Below the pieces are notes generated by a model that worked only from the letters and a program-made list of their open reading frames with translations, made no database searches and had not been told where the DNA came from. Below, piece by piece: positions 12,228-26,330 of a DNA stretch of 64,000 bases; the stretch's first letter is position 1, and each line of letters starts with the position of its first letter. Position numbers and translations under genes: made by a program. Location of the stretch: positions 55,098,494 to 55,162,493 of the forward strand of contig NC_053045.1 of assembly GCF_003473485.1 (NCBI RefSeq), given 5' to 3'. Origin of the DNA: Medicago truncatula (taxonomy: Eukaryota; Streptophyta; Magnoliopsida; Fabales; Fabaceae).

Positions 12228-15200
12228 ATGGTTAGTTTTTAGTCAATGGAAGCTTTAACAAACTTAAGAGATTTTCTTCCTTTTTTTATATAAATATTTT
12301 ATGTCCATAATATTTCAGGAGAAGAAAATGAGTTGGACAGTTGGAGATGCTGTGGACTATAAAGGCTTCCCAGCTGATAGGTCCAAAACTGGTGGTTGGG
12401 TTCCAGCTGCTCTCATTTTAGGTTTGTTACACTTCTAGCATAACCACTCAAACTCTTTATACCTCATGAGGGGGTGTAGAATTAGAAACACAGTGTGTAT
12501 TTGGTGATGGTTTTACATATATGATCCATTTTTGGAGAACTTTTCCTTCTCTAAAAATCCTCCTTCATTGCAACAGTAGCCTGATACATAGACATAGACA
12601 AGGCTTGACTTTAATACGCATGATTATCATGAACTTTCCTAAAAAGTTTGAGGAGGTAGTTGGATCTCATAAATGATTTTAATTGCTACTGACCAACTGT
12701 AACAAGGTTTTAGTACATGTTTATAACTTTACAACATCAGAAAATTACAATTATTTTATGATCCAACAATAATGTTTTTGTTTATGGACAGTAATTTTGT
12801 TATCATATGTAAATTATTTTACTAATAATAGATAAATGAGTGCAATGATTTTGGGGGTTATGATTGCATATGAAGAAGAAGACAAACCAAACGAATATTG
12901 AAGGACAAACCATGTGAAATATCAACTACAGTCTTTAGCACATGAAACAATTTCTGTCACTTTCTGTTTGGATTGGGGGGAAAGAGCATAATATTATATT
13001 TAAGCTTTTTGATGTGAATTAAGATACCAATATTCCTTAATCATCACTATTTTTTTATCTTATTTTATAGTTCCACTTTCTAAAAATTTAGTTTTACTTT
13101 AGGTAGCTTTTACAGGATGGACTACTTTGTTCCTACATTTTGTCCTTTTTCAATAGATTAATATTCACTTTTTACTTACAATATCTGCTTACCAACACAA
13201 ATATCTTTTTCTATTTTATATTGCACTGAGCTAATCACCCTGATTCTCAACAATGAGCATTAAAACTGAAAAGCTTAAAAAATATCCCCTGTTAATAATA
13301 ATATAATGGCATATTTGCACTTTTGGTTGCTAAAAAGAATAGTCCTTTTTTAAAATTGAATTTGTTGGTCCCTCTATTTTCACTTGTTAGTCTTTTCTTT
13401 TTTTTTTTTCTCCAAAGAAGGTGATAAATTTGTCAAATATTGATTCGAAGGATAAAATATCACTTTTGAGACCGAAATTCACATTTTTTGGCACCAAAAG
13501 TCATCATTTACAGGGCAAGAAACATGGGTTGGGACTAAAATTACAATAAATGTGAAAATAAAGACACCAAAAAGTTCGATTGAGGACTATTTTCGTGAAT
13601 TTAATAAAATAGGAGAACCATTAAGCATAATATAAGAGATCAATTTTATCTTCTTAAGAAGAGGATGTGAATAAATAAATATAAAAATTTACTGTGAATG
13701 ATGAAATCTAAGAGTGTAATGGACTTGTCAAAATTGCTACAGGGATTGAAATTGTTGAGAGGCTTTCCACCATGGGGATTGCAGTCAATTTGGTGACATA
13801 TCTGATGGGAGTCATGCATATGCCAAGTTCAACTGCAGCTAATACTGTGACTGACTTCATGGGCACATCATTTCTCCTTTGTTTGCTTGGAGGTTTTCTA
13901 GCAGATTCCTTCCTTGGAAGATATAAAACAATTGGAATCTTTTCTGCAATACAAACACTGGTTAGTTACATTACTATTAGTTCTAAGTTTCATTTATATT
14001 CCGCCGAAATAAACTTACACCATCTCTCCTACTTAGGGGGACCAAAATTGCGAAATTAAAAATATGAGACCAAAATAGTATATGACGTAAAAATAGTTTC
14101 TAATATTTGTTCCAAACATTTCGAAGTGATTAGTTCCTTATACTTTTTCAATATGTAACATCAATGATTGATAGGACACATGTGACAAAACGTACGATAC
14201 CATTTATTATTTTAAGTTTAGATACTAAATTGATGGTTAATCGAACCAAACATTACTATCAATGTATGTGTTCTTAGTTTCTCACTAGATTAAATTTAAC
14301 TTGGAGGGTATGGTGGTGATTTCAGGGTACTGCAGCATTAGCAATCTCAACAAAACTGCCATCCCTAAGGCCACCACCTTGCCATGCCGGTGAAAGTTGC
14401 AAGCCAGCGAATGGAATCCAAATGGGAGTCTTATACTTGGCTCTATACCTTATTGCACTAGGAACCGGTGGCCTTAAATCTAGTATTTCAGGATTTGGTT
14501 CTGATCAATTTGACGAGAAAGATGAGAAGGAGAAATCACAAATGACTTTTTTCTTCAATAGATTCTTCTTCTTCATCAGTTTGGGAACTCTTGCAGCTGT
14601 CACAATACTTGTTTACATACAAGATGAAATTAGTAGAAGTTGGGCTTATGGAATATGTTCTATTTCTATGGTCATAGCCATTTTGATATTCCTATCAGGA
14701 ACTACAAGATACAGATACAAGAAGAGTTTGGGAAGCCCTATTGTCCACATTTTCCAAGTTATCGTTGCATCGATAAAGAAAAGGAAGATGGAACTTCCAT
14801 ACAATGTTGGATCTTTGTACGAGGACACTCCAGAGGATTCAAGAATTGAACAATCCGAACAGTTCCGGTAAGCTCATAACTATTTACACTATCACTGCAT
14901 ATCCATTACTCTCTTCGATTAGATATATATAGTTGGAGAATTGTTAGAATTAGTTGGAATTTGTTCTAGGTAGTTTTGCAAGTCGGTTAGGTTTAGTTCA
15001 ATTTAGTTAACTTAGTTAGGATCACTATTCTTAACTATTTCTAATATTTTCAAATGCTGTATAGTTTTTTGGAGAAAGCAGCAATTGTGGTAGAAGGTGA
15101 TTTTGACAAGGATTTATATGGTTCTGGTCCAAACCCTTGGAAGCTATGCTCCCTAACAAGGGTAGAAGAGGTGAAAATGATGGTGAGACTTCTACCAATA

Positions 15201-16018
15201 TGGGCCACAACCATTATATTTTGGACCACATATGCACAAATGATAACCTTTTCAGTTGAACAAGCCGCCACCATGGAAAGGAATGTTGGGAATTTTCAAA
15301 TCCCTGCAGGATCTCTTACAGTCTTCTTTGTCGTCGCAATCCTACTCACTCTTGCTGTCAATGACCGAATCATCATGCCCCTTTGGAAGAAATTGAATGG
15401 AAAACCAGGTCTAAAACAACTCGATCTGTTATGCATATAACATGAACTATTAATTTAATTATCAACTGACCTGCCTGTTTTCTATGTATCACAGGTTTCT
15501 CCAACCTACAAAGGATTGCCATTGGACTTTTGTTGTCGACAATCGGAATGGCAGCTGCTTCTCTGATTGAAGTGAAACGGTTGTCAGTGGCAAAAGGTGT
15601 AAAAGGCAACCAAACAACACTACCAATTAGTGTTTTCCTTCTAGTCCCGCAATTCTTCTTGGTTGGTTCTGGTGAAGCATTCATATACACAGGACAACTT
15701 GATTTCTTCATAACACAATCACCAAAAGGAATGAAAACAATGAGCACTGGTCTCTTCCTAACAACTTTATCCCTCGGTTTCTTCGTCAGCAGTTTCCTTG
15801 TGTCAGTTGTGAAGAAAGTAACTGGGACTAGAGATGGACAAGGATGGTTAGCTGACCATATAAACAAGGGCAGGCTTGACTTGTTCTATGCACTTCTTAC
15901 CATACTTAGTTTCATCAACTTTGTAGCATTTTTGGTGTGTGCATTTTGGTATAAGCCTAAGAAACCTAAACCATCTATGCAAATCAATGGATCCTCATCA
16001 GTTGAGGAGAAGTGCTAA
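12228..16018 (+). CDS. NPF6.2-like: NPF6.2/NRT1.4-type nitrate transporter, 6 exons
   Basis: Proton-coupled NRT1/PTR (NPF) transporter of the plasma membrane. Exons: 12228-12230, 12319-12421, 13743-13960, 14326-14867, 15065-15408, 15495-16018; sum 1734 nt, 577 aa, normal for NPF. Exon 1 codes only Met; the protein begins MEKKMSWTVGDAVDYKGFPA. The proton-coupling ExxER motif (EIVER, residues 38-42) spans the exon 2/3 region. Other signatures are NLVTYL, DFMGTSFLLCLLGGFLADSF, LGRYKT, LIALGTGGLKSS, FGSDQFDEKD and FFNRFFFFIS, then after the central loop MMVRLLPIWATTIIFW, QMITFSVEQA, FFITQSPKGMKTMSTG. These match Arabidopsis NPF6.2/NRT1.4 (petiole nitrate storage) more closely than NPF6.3. The residue aligned with Thr101 of NRT1.1 is Thr66 (SSTAANTV). 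Nitrate as substrate is inferred from the subfamily; related NPF6 members also carry hormones. Confidence 0.93.
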
Positions 16019-19000
16019 AAGTATCTTAGGATTGGGAATTAGTCCTATCATCATTATTGTTATGGCCACTTTTCTTGAATTCTAGGTAGGAAGCTATGTG
16101 TATGCATCCAAAGAATGGGTTGAGTTTGATTTAGTACTCTTGGTGATGATACTAAAGAAATAATGTTTAGGTTGGCTTCAATGTGTAAAATTGTAACATA
16201 TTATATGGTCTTTTCAAGCCCTTTGTTACTTTTTTTCCTTCTCAGTCAGGCTTGGTTTGCAATATTTCCCTTATGAACATTATTATTAAGGGATATAGTT
16301 TCAATTTATAATGAGAACACGCATTCTCACACCAAATTTTGCAGCTAATCCTATTTTCATGCACAACAAATCTATTTAGTTAGGGAAGTAAACACATACA
16401 AGGTTCCAATTTGATAAAAGTGATAGTCAAGTATACCTCCTTTTCATGTTAAAGGTGAGTTGAAATATAATAAATAGAGGTATATTAGTGGTAAATGTAA
16501 TTAATAAAATGAAAAATAATACGAGTCAAACAAATATTTCAAATCTAACACTTAATATGAAACTAGAGAGAAGCTTGTATTTTAACAAAAGGATTGAAGT
16601 TTGATAGCTTTACAAATTTACATGCAAGGATTAAGGGGGATATGTTGTAAAATGGAAATATTTATGATAGCAAAACAGTTAGAACTTGTGTTTGGGAATG
16701 TTAACGAACTTGAACAAGAAAATTAAGATAACGGTTTCACAGTTTTTTGTTTTGTTACAAAGTATATATCACTGTATTGCATTTGCATTTGAGCTATTAT
16801 AAAATCAAGCTAGAAAGTCAAATTTTGAGTATCTATCTTTCTTCTATATATATATATGCACCGGTATATGAGGGGGGGGACACAACACAATAGAGGACGA
16901 GGTTTGGATCAAATTATAATAATGATGACAAACTCTCCATAGTCCTAAGGTTGCTGGAATATTACTCATCAATCAATCAAACTACAGTTGCAGGTGATTC
17001 CACTTTGGTTCCATGGCATGGTTCAAGTTCAACTACTAGTATTGAGTCAGAAGCATATGGTATATTCTTTATCTTTTGGTGTCTTTTCTTTCATCACATC
17101 AAAGGAATATAACTATTCATAATAATTGAATACAGATTTTATTCTCCTTGTCATATAAAGCATTCCAAAACAGTTATATGCCGTTGGAAGACTCTGAAGC
17201 TTATATTTAATTCGTGTGTAAAATTAATTTTGATTGGTTTGATTGTTTTAGTTTAATTTTAAATTTAATTCTAATTTGAAGTTATGATCGGTAACTTTTG
17301 AGTCTAGAAACTTGATTTTTACATTCAAAATTGTTTAATTCATTTTGAACCGAGTGTATCTAAACATAAATAATTTTATATTAAACTTATTTTTAATTAA
17401 AAATAATTTTTGTGATTACAACAATATTTCTTTTCTTACTAATGTTAACAATGAAAAATACTTGAATGGACATAAGTTTTTGGACATGCAAATCATTTAA
17501 TTATTTCAAAAGTACATAATGTATAATTCTTTTTTTCTTTCTACTACTTTTTTAGAGTGTCCAAATTTTTTGTCCAATGTTGTCACAGAAGAGTTTCACG
17601 TCAACTATATATAATATTTAGAACATAGATCGCATGTAGTAAAATATCAGATGCATATACACTTTCTGCACATTTGTACGTGGTCTTTAGACCGAGTCAA
17701 AATCTCTATTAAAATTTGGATCATTGAATCTCGACACGGATGTAACGATTGGATGAATGTCCAATTTTTATCGGCTAGCAATCTGATTTCATATTCTCAT
17801 AAAGTCGTCTGTTTGAAGGAACCAAGCAAATCCACAAAAAACAGTGTACATAAAAAAAATGATTGAATGAGGAAAGCAACTATGAATCAAGCAGTCCTAT
17901 CATCTTGCTTTTAGGGGTGCGGTCGGGGACGTAAACGGTAATTGGTTGCAAGTTGCAACTAAATGAAAGGAATGAAGGGACATTAGAATCATGGTCAACA
18001 TATTCTTTTCCGTTTTTAACTATTTATGGGCAACCATATTGGCTTGATTCTTAACAAACCTACCCAAGAAAAACCAGTTTGAACTGAAGACAAGCACACC
18101 AAATTCATATTGACATCTCTTTGAAATATAGGGATTCAGCTCCATGCATTCATTGATTTTAGATGTCGGTGATCATTCGATCAAGATTAGACGGTCCTAG
18201 TTTAAGTTCAATATTTTGAATTATAAAACAAAATTGAAATCCGCATATTTTTTAGAAGGACAGTGCTATATCTTGCGAAAATAACCTCACGAATATATCA
18301 CGAGCGTGCGTTAACATGTACTAGGCTACTAGCTTTCAATTTTTTGTGTGCACACCAACATTCAACTTTTACAAGTTTTTTAAGTTATTTTTTAGTTTAA
18401 TTTTTTATTTTGGATTTAATTTGTATACAGTGTAATTTTGCATTCAAATCACTATATGATTGTCACATTGTTAGATAAGTTTCTAAATATGTCTAAATAT
18501 ATCTATTTGGTGTGATTTGATTGAATGTATGAATAAAAAAATTACACCGTCAATACATAAAAGTTAAGGTGAATACAATGATATCTTGAAGTCAGTTTGA
18601 TATGTATACATTATCCAATTATTCAATGTCATATTATATTTTTGTATTTATTTATTTAAAAAAATTTAATAGTAGTAGGTTGACGGAAGTTTCTTTCAAA
18701 AAAAAAAAGTAATAGGTTGTCAGACCAAAACAACTTTACACACACAACCAACCAATCAAAATATTTAGAATTGTCATATCAACTAATGTTTTTAATTTAT
18801 GTGGCAACTTTGACATTATAACTACAGCTAATAATTGTACCAAAAATAAATAGTTTTGGAATGTGCAATAAACGGAATTGCTAGAAACAAAATCGAAATA
18901 AAGATTGGAATCCAACTCTAATTATGTTGGTCCACCGACTTTTGTTGGTATACTCTACTCTTACTACCACCAGTTCTTTCTTCCACTCTACTTTACTGAT

Positions 19001-21579
19001 TTATCTTTTAAGTGTTCAGCAATATATATCCATAAATTCAAAGTGACATGCATGATATGATCAGAATCAGAAAGGAACATAATATATTATTCATATAATA
19101 TAAGGTCCAAATTTTCTACTATTCGGTATAGGTATCATTTCAGTTATGAGACTTTGAAGAAATATATGAATGAAATGTGGGCATGTATCAAAGTACTGGT
19201 GGTAAATAACAGCCACATTTGACATTTCATAATTGGCCGCATGTTTATTCTCAACCATTGCTTTTATATCTGGTAACTGTTGTCGAGGGAACACTTTCCT
19301 TATAGGGAAAGAGAAAGAAAGTCAAATATAGGTAGCACTTTAGGTAGGGCAAAAAAAAAGAAAAAGCATGAGTCGATTTAAAAATTTATTCAACTTAAAA
19401 CTCAACTTGAAATTGGTATGAATATCTATTTTTAACTCAAACTCATCTCGTTTTAATTTCACCAACAATTTGATTCAGTTTATTTGTTCAAATAACATAA
19501 TTCAAAAGTCTTTTTTTTTTCTTCATAATAAGGTCAAAAAATTTAGATCTTTGACCTTTTAAATGAATTCTTTTTAAAAAGATAAATAATATTGAATTAA
19601 AATAATAGTTGTCTCAAGCATAACATGTATAAATGATAGAATAAATTCAAAGTTTGACTTTACATATGTTAAGGAGAATTTGATGAATTTAAATAACATT
19701 TCAAATTATTTTAACCAGATTAGGTTTAAATGTTTAATGTGCTTCCTCTAGGACGAATCGTTCAGGGGAATCTAAATTTGATTTTTTGTCGAAACAATTC
19801 TTAATTAGACTTTACATACATCTGAATCGAACTCCGGGTTATTAGGGCTTCTTTCCTCTCGGAACCGGATGGTTAACACCAAAAAAATATCAAATGATTT
19901 TGGATTTGTGTAAAGTTTTATATAGTTAATTTATTTTTGTGGTGGCTGGGGTTTGAACCTCGTATATTGCATATATTATGTATTGTCCCTAACAACTGAG
20001 TTAAGCTCACAATGACATCTAGTTAATCTATATGATATAACTTACAATCTAATGATCAAATTTAAAAACTATTTATGGAGTAAATTGATATTAAGCATTG
20101 TAACATCAATGTAATATTATATTTGTGTTATATGATTCCTCCTCCATGTGCGTGTGTGTATACTATATACATAATCGAGTCAACTTATAAACAAAACATG
20201 TTCAACTATATATAACATAAGTTCAACTCATTTAATTAACAGGTTTAATTTTCAATTTATCCTCATCTCGTTTAATTCATAAACTAAGTTCACCAAATCA
20301 ATAATCAAGTCAAATTTTCAACTATGTTTTATTGGCTTTTTCATTATCAGCACGTATCATCAAATGATAATATAAAAACAAATGTAAACGAATACAATTT
20401 TGCTGTAAACGTATGCAATTAAATTCAAATTTGACTTCAATACAACAACTACCTTGCTACCATTTACACAAAAATAGCTCACCATGCTTTTTACAAATAG
20501 TTTTTTAGTCCACGCATCTCATTGTGAATGTCTCATTTGAGTTCTGTAAGATTCTTAATAAAATAGTTACTTAAAATAGTTAGTTGTGTTGATTTCAATG
20601 AAAAAATGAATTTTATATATTAAATTTTTATTTATTAATTATTGTTGATTAGATGTATTAAAATACAAAAAATAGTAGTATTTCGGTGAAAAGAGATTAA
20701 TGTTTCATTAATATCTTAAAAGAATAATTAATTTAAGATATATAGATATTGCAAATGTGATAGCTATAATGAAAAAGAGGGAGTGTTGTTTATCATATTA
20801 TTAGTGTGATTTTTTTTTTTTAAATTAGTTTTATTTGGTTATTATGCTCATATTTGCATATTAAAAAGCTTACAAATAAAATTTAGCATTTTTACCCGAA
20901 ATTCAAGTTACTTATTCATAGTTGTTGAGGAGTTTGAGACAACACCATTAAAATATCGATATTGGGCATATGAGTCATATATCCTATTCATCCAACATTT
21001 AATGCATTCATAATATATGTAGACTAATCTCTCTCAACTGTGAGTCTCCCATTTCTTATAATTGCATTGCAGTTACAACGAATTGTATACGCCTCTTGAC
21101 TACAATGTTGAGAATACTTTTGATACAAGTATTCAATATAATAAGATCGAATCCTGCTCCCCATCAAGCCTAACAAAGACTATGATTCTATTTGTTGGGA
21201 GTCTTGAGAAGTGGCAAGAGTAAAAATAGACTAATGATCCAGGACCGGTGGACCATTAAGAGATTGTGACACTTCATCTCCATGCAAAACCTTGAGACAT
21301 TGAAAATATAAATTGTTTGTCTATATACCAAACTTTTAGCTCATTTATAATTGAAGTAAGACTGACCACTCACACCTAACTCAACAATAGTGATATTAGG
21401 ATCCCATAACCAAATGTATATATGTTTAGCTTTTAAGTTACCAAATGGATTCTCTACATGAAAATGATTTACTTGGCATAATTTACAATTTTTCCTATGG
21501 ATTTATTAAATGCTTGAAGGCAACTTTATGTTGATTCGAGTTAAACTGTAATCAAATTATTTAAAAATATACCTTGTGG
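16019..21579. other. Intergenic spacer
   Basis: It starts with the NPF 3' UTR (to about 16250). The remainder is AT-rich with no exon I can defend. A truncated SINE lies at 19938-20012. The part around 21030-21400 resembles 10530-10900, with shared motifs such as ACCACTC, CAACAAT and the run near CTCATTTA, so both are probably pieces of one dispersed repeat. Confidence 0.45.
19938..20012 (-). repeat. Short tRNA-derived SINE, minus orientation
   Basis: Reading the minus strand: GTGAGCTTAACTCAGTTGTTAG, GGACAATACATAATATATGC, then a degenerate B box GAGGTTCAAACCCCAGCCAC. This is the same short family seen with target duplications at 29245 and 30886. The tail is not well preserved. Confidence 0.6.
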
Positions 21580-24500
21580 ATTAAAATAGAACGCACTTGG
21601 AAGGAAAGACCACACTAAACCTAGTCAATTAATTTTTTGGTAAAGATTAATCATCGTAGAACTGATAATTTGGAACAATAACAGGATCGGCAAGAAAAAA
21701 AGTTTTAAGGTAAATTATAGAGGCTTACAATTACAACTCAAACTCCAGAAGAAAGAGCACCAGAGTTACTACAAATTTAAAAGCGTAAATATGTTGGCGA
21801 AGAACATGCCTAAAAAATGCCATAAAGTAAAATAGGAATGTTAACAAAACTCATTTTTCAACACTCTTTCTAGCACTCACTCTTTTATTGGATAAAATTA
21901 ATGTTTGTCTCACCGCTTTGTGTGAGTTCAATTTTCAAAGTGTAGATACACAATGATTTAAACCAATAAGAAAGTGAGTATTAGAGAGGGTGTTCAAAAG
22001 AGAATGTTGCTAGCGTTACTCAAAGAAAAATATCCAAAAGATATCATAGAAGCTTTGCTGGTCCTGTGAGGAAACTTATCTTGCAGATTGAATCCCTCCT
22101 CTACAAGATCAAGACAATCAGGCTCCAATAAAACGTTGCTTTTATCCAAGTTAGAAGCTAAGCTAGCAACACAAAAATTGGTTCCGCTATCAAAACAGAG
22201 GTGGTGAGGATGTGTCATGTCACATGTGTGTCGAGAATTTGTACAACAATTTTAGTCAAAAAAAAAATTGTACAACAAAAAACAAGAAGATTTTGTTTAT
22301 ATATCAAGTATGAATAAGCGTCTCAAGATAGATTTTGTCCATGTATTTTTGTTAATTGATCTTCCACTCTAGTAAAAAAGGGGAAGATGTGAGAAATTTG
22401 TCAATTTTATGGAAGTATAAAAATGCGGAATGGTTGTCAATTTCTAAAAACTCTACTATTGAATTTCTTGTAAGCTTGTAGCAAGATCACTGATGCCTGG
22501 ATGAGAGGATAATAAAACTTTGAATTTCTTTCCTAGAAGAATGACAATGAAATTGCAGGGCATCATATGCAACGCATACTCAGAAAAACAACATATCAAA
22601 AGATAAACAAAATGAAGTGTGAAAAGGTTGCAGTCACTACTACCAACCAACCAATAGAGGTAACAAGATATACGTGAGGAAAAAATTTGAATGAGTAAAG
22701 CAAATCCACATAAAACAGTGACCAGGAGTCTGAACTTGAATATCGATTCATTTATTTTTTGAATGATAAACGTTAGTAGTTAGTTGTTAGATTAATTTTT
22801 TCTTCTATGTCTGGGTTTGAAAATCGATTTGATAAGAATGTAAATGAAACAATAATTAATCAACATAAAAACATAAACTAGCATTGATGCATATCCTTTG
22901 TCAAGAAATAATAAAACATAAAGACTATGCTTACTCTCTGACTTTCATAGAGCACATCTAGAGCACTGGTAATACATTGCAACAATATTCTTGCTGTTAA
23001 TTTCTCTCCAAACAAGCAGAACTGTTTTTACTAAAAGCATTTTGATATTAAATATGTTTGTTAGGGAGAAATCTCTGGAGTTTCAAACTGGAATCAAGCA
23101 TCTAGCTAAATGATCATTAAATATGTTTGTTAGAGCGAAAATTCTGGAGTTTCAAACTTGTATCGAGCATCTAGCTAAATTATCAGATCCAATAACTAAA
23201 GGCTCCTCTTGAAACTTTTCATAATCCACAACTCATTCAGGTTTAGTTAACTCTTTCAATGATTTAGATCAAAGCTAGAATAAAATTGTATATCTGCTTA
23301 TTGTTATTGTCATTCATATGAAATAAGTATGAGATCATGCCACTTTTACTGATCTAGGTTTATAGAATTTTAGATAATTCCATCAATACCATCTAATACA
23401 ATGAAATGTATAGTTGAATGTCAGATAGAACAATCCATGCACCAGCAGAAAACAAATGCAGCAATGAAAAGAAGTATGAACACAAATTTAGCATGTTTAA
23501 TAACAAAGAAAAAATGTAGTTGTTTAGTTTTTCAAAGTTAAACCAGTAAAGCCATCAGCTTTGATAGCATCAAGGAAGCTAAATTCATTGTCTAATCATA
23601 AAATACGAGACACTGAATCAGCATACATGAGACAAACGTCAATCTCAGACCAATAGACAACTATAATCTATCTATATTCTATAATCAAAATCAAGTTCAA
23701 ACCTTGTGGATTAAAAAAAAGTAGTTAGGAGGAAAAACCACACTAAACCTAGTGGCTGTTTGGTTTGGCTTGGTGCACCGCTTAAACAAACACAGCACTA
23801 GTCAACTAGGTTTTTAGGTAAAGAGTGATGAGTAATTCTGACCAATAATATGATTAAAAAGAAAAACTTACACGGCAAAAAAGATATCTCATCTACAAGA
23901 TCAAAACAATCAGGCTCCAACAATACACTGCCCCCTCTGCAAGTTACAAGCTAAGCTAGCAACACGATAATCACATCCTCCGTCAAAACAGAGGTGGTGA
24001 GGGTGTGTTGAGAATTTGAACCACCAAAAAGGAGAAGGTTTTGTTCGTATATTAAGTGAGTAACTGTGTCTCGACATAGATAAAAAAGTGAATGTTGGAG
24101 AAATTAGTAAATTTTATGAAAATGTATAAAATAAAAAAAATGTAAAGGTTGCCAATTTTAAAATAATTTATTGATCGTATTCAAAACCAGAGGAAATAGT
24201 AACTGTCAAGAGGAAAAAGAAAATAAAACTTCAACACTACAGTTAGATTTTCATTAATTGTTTGACGTCTCTACCCACCACTATAATATTAAAGTCATGT
24301 CGTTTTCCGAACAATCTTATAAGGCACGTCCATCATATCGTAAGTAATCAATGTACGTATTTGACCCCTTTTTAGTTTTAACGAATATATTAGCCTTGCT
24401 TAATTACGTGGGTTTCTATTTATATTTCGTAAATCCCATGGTTTTAATTGGAAAGGTTTGAATATTTTCCACTATGCTTAACAAAAGATAAGATAAAAAT

Positions 24501-26130
24501 ACTTGAGTAATTGTAATGAAACATATAGGTCTAGTTTAAATTACTTGTAAGCTTGCGATAAGATCATTAATTGCCTAGTTGAGATGATACCAAAACTTTG
24601 AGTTTCTCTCATAGAACAATGATAATGAAATTCACTTAGTTCAACTAAAGAAAGATGCGCATTCAGGTAAATTGCAGAGTACTGCATAATCAGAAAAGCA
24701 ACATATCAAGATAAGCACAATGAAGCGTGAAATGGCTGCAATAAATACCAGCCAATAGAGGTAACAACTAACAAGATATACGTGAGGAAATGAGTAGAGG
24801 TGATTGCACGTCAGTCGTCACATGTATTGCTTCTACTACTTACTGGCAATAGGCAAAAATCATGCATGTATCAAAGGTCACACAAGTCAAGTAAATTTGT
24901 ATGAGCGTGTCATATGCACATAAAACAGTTGAAGAAACAAGAAAACCATTATCAAACAAGGAGATTCTTCTTCATCTTCTTGGAGCAGCCAGAAATCTGA
25001 ACTTGAAAATTTATTTGATATTGGAAACAGTGTAAATGGTGGTTTTAAAAGAAATAAGTAGTTGATCATGCAGAGTGGATAACTTAACCAAAACCAAAAT
25101 GCATTTCAGGGAATCTACATACTAAAATTCTCCACTACTCCCACATTAAGATGCATTTCATTAGTGTAAATGAGAAAGAGTACTCCATTGATCGATATCA
25201 TAAACATACACTGGCATAGATACATATCCTTTCTTAAACAATAACAAATAAAAAGAAAACCAAAGACCTATATTGCATTGCTGCTTAATCTGACTTCCAC
25301 TTGGAACATCCAGACCACTTATAATATATTGCGACAATATTGCTGCAATTAATTTCTCTCCAAACAATCAAAATTTCCCTTGCTCAAAGCATTCTTGTTT
25401 GGGAGGAAATGTTTTTCAATTTCGAATTGAGCATCTTGTGTTACATTAAACATGTTAGCTGATCCAATAACTAAAGGCCCCTCTTGAAAATTTTCTTAAT
25501 CACACAACTCATGTGATCTAGCTAATCACACAACAACATTAAACCTCTTTTTTTTTTAGGGAAACATTATACATCTTGCTTATTGCAGTATGATGCCACT
25601 TTTATTATTTATATCTTTTAATTAACTAGAGCATTGTCATATGTTGGAACCATTCTTCAATGACAAATTTCTCCTGAGCATATGAGCATTGCATTTTTGG
25701 CAGGGTTTTACAATGTACCTGTGGAATCTATAGACACATTTTGGACCTATCTCTTGAATGCAAAAGGTGTTTAATATACTATAATCTTGTATTATCATGA
25801 TTAATCAAGGTTTATAGAAATTTAGATAATTCCATCAAATGTATCTAATGAAATCTATAAGAAAGAAAGACAGAACGATCCATGCACCAGCGGAAAACAA
25901 ATGCAGCAATGGCGACCAGTATAAGCACAAATTTAGTATGTTCAGTAAGACAATAACAATGAAAAACTGCAATCCTTGTAGTTTTTCAATGTCAAACCAG
26001 TAAAACCATCAACAAATGCAATTCGATAACAAATTTTCATAGCATCAAGGAAGCTAAATTCATTATCTAATCATAAATACGATACACTGAATCAGCATAT
26101 ACGAGACAAAAGTCAATCTCAGACACAATA
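21580..26130. repeat. Diverged tandem duplication, units ~2.1-2.4 kb
   Basis: Segments in 21580-23700 recur in order in 23705-26130. Anchors: ACCACACTAAACCTAGT at about 21610 and 23739; AATCAGGCTCCAA with AAGCTAAGCTAGCAACAC near 22120 and 23910; AACAGAGGTGGTGAGG near 22193 and 23987; CCAATAGAGGTAACA with AAGATATACGTGAGGAAA near 22650 and 24760; TTAATTTCTCTCCAAACAA near 23000 and 25350; GATCCATGCACCAGC-like blocks near 23435 and 25880. The offset grows from about 1.9 to 2.45 kb through indels. The right copy abuts the 3' end of the translocator gene. Open frames within are not conserved between copies, so it is treated as non-coding (flank or UTR material). Confidence 0.75.
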
Positions 26131-26330
26131 CACAACTACTATGAACCAAAAAACTGAAATGAAACAGGCAGAAGTAAAGTAACATAAAAATAAAGATAAT
26201 AATACTAGTAACAATAATTAATAAATTACCTAATAGTAGTACATCACACCACCACATATACCCAAAAACAAATTGTGCATCATCCAAAAGTAACAAATTT
26301 TGTATTCAAAAATGAGATCGACGAGTTGAA

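Noticed and set aside
15373-15867. 164-aa ORF antisense to the NPF gene
   Set aside because: Lies opposite NPF exons 5 and 6, with no domain; a shadow of the codon bias of the transporter.
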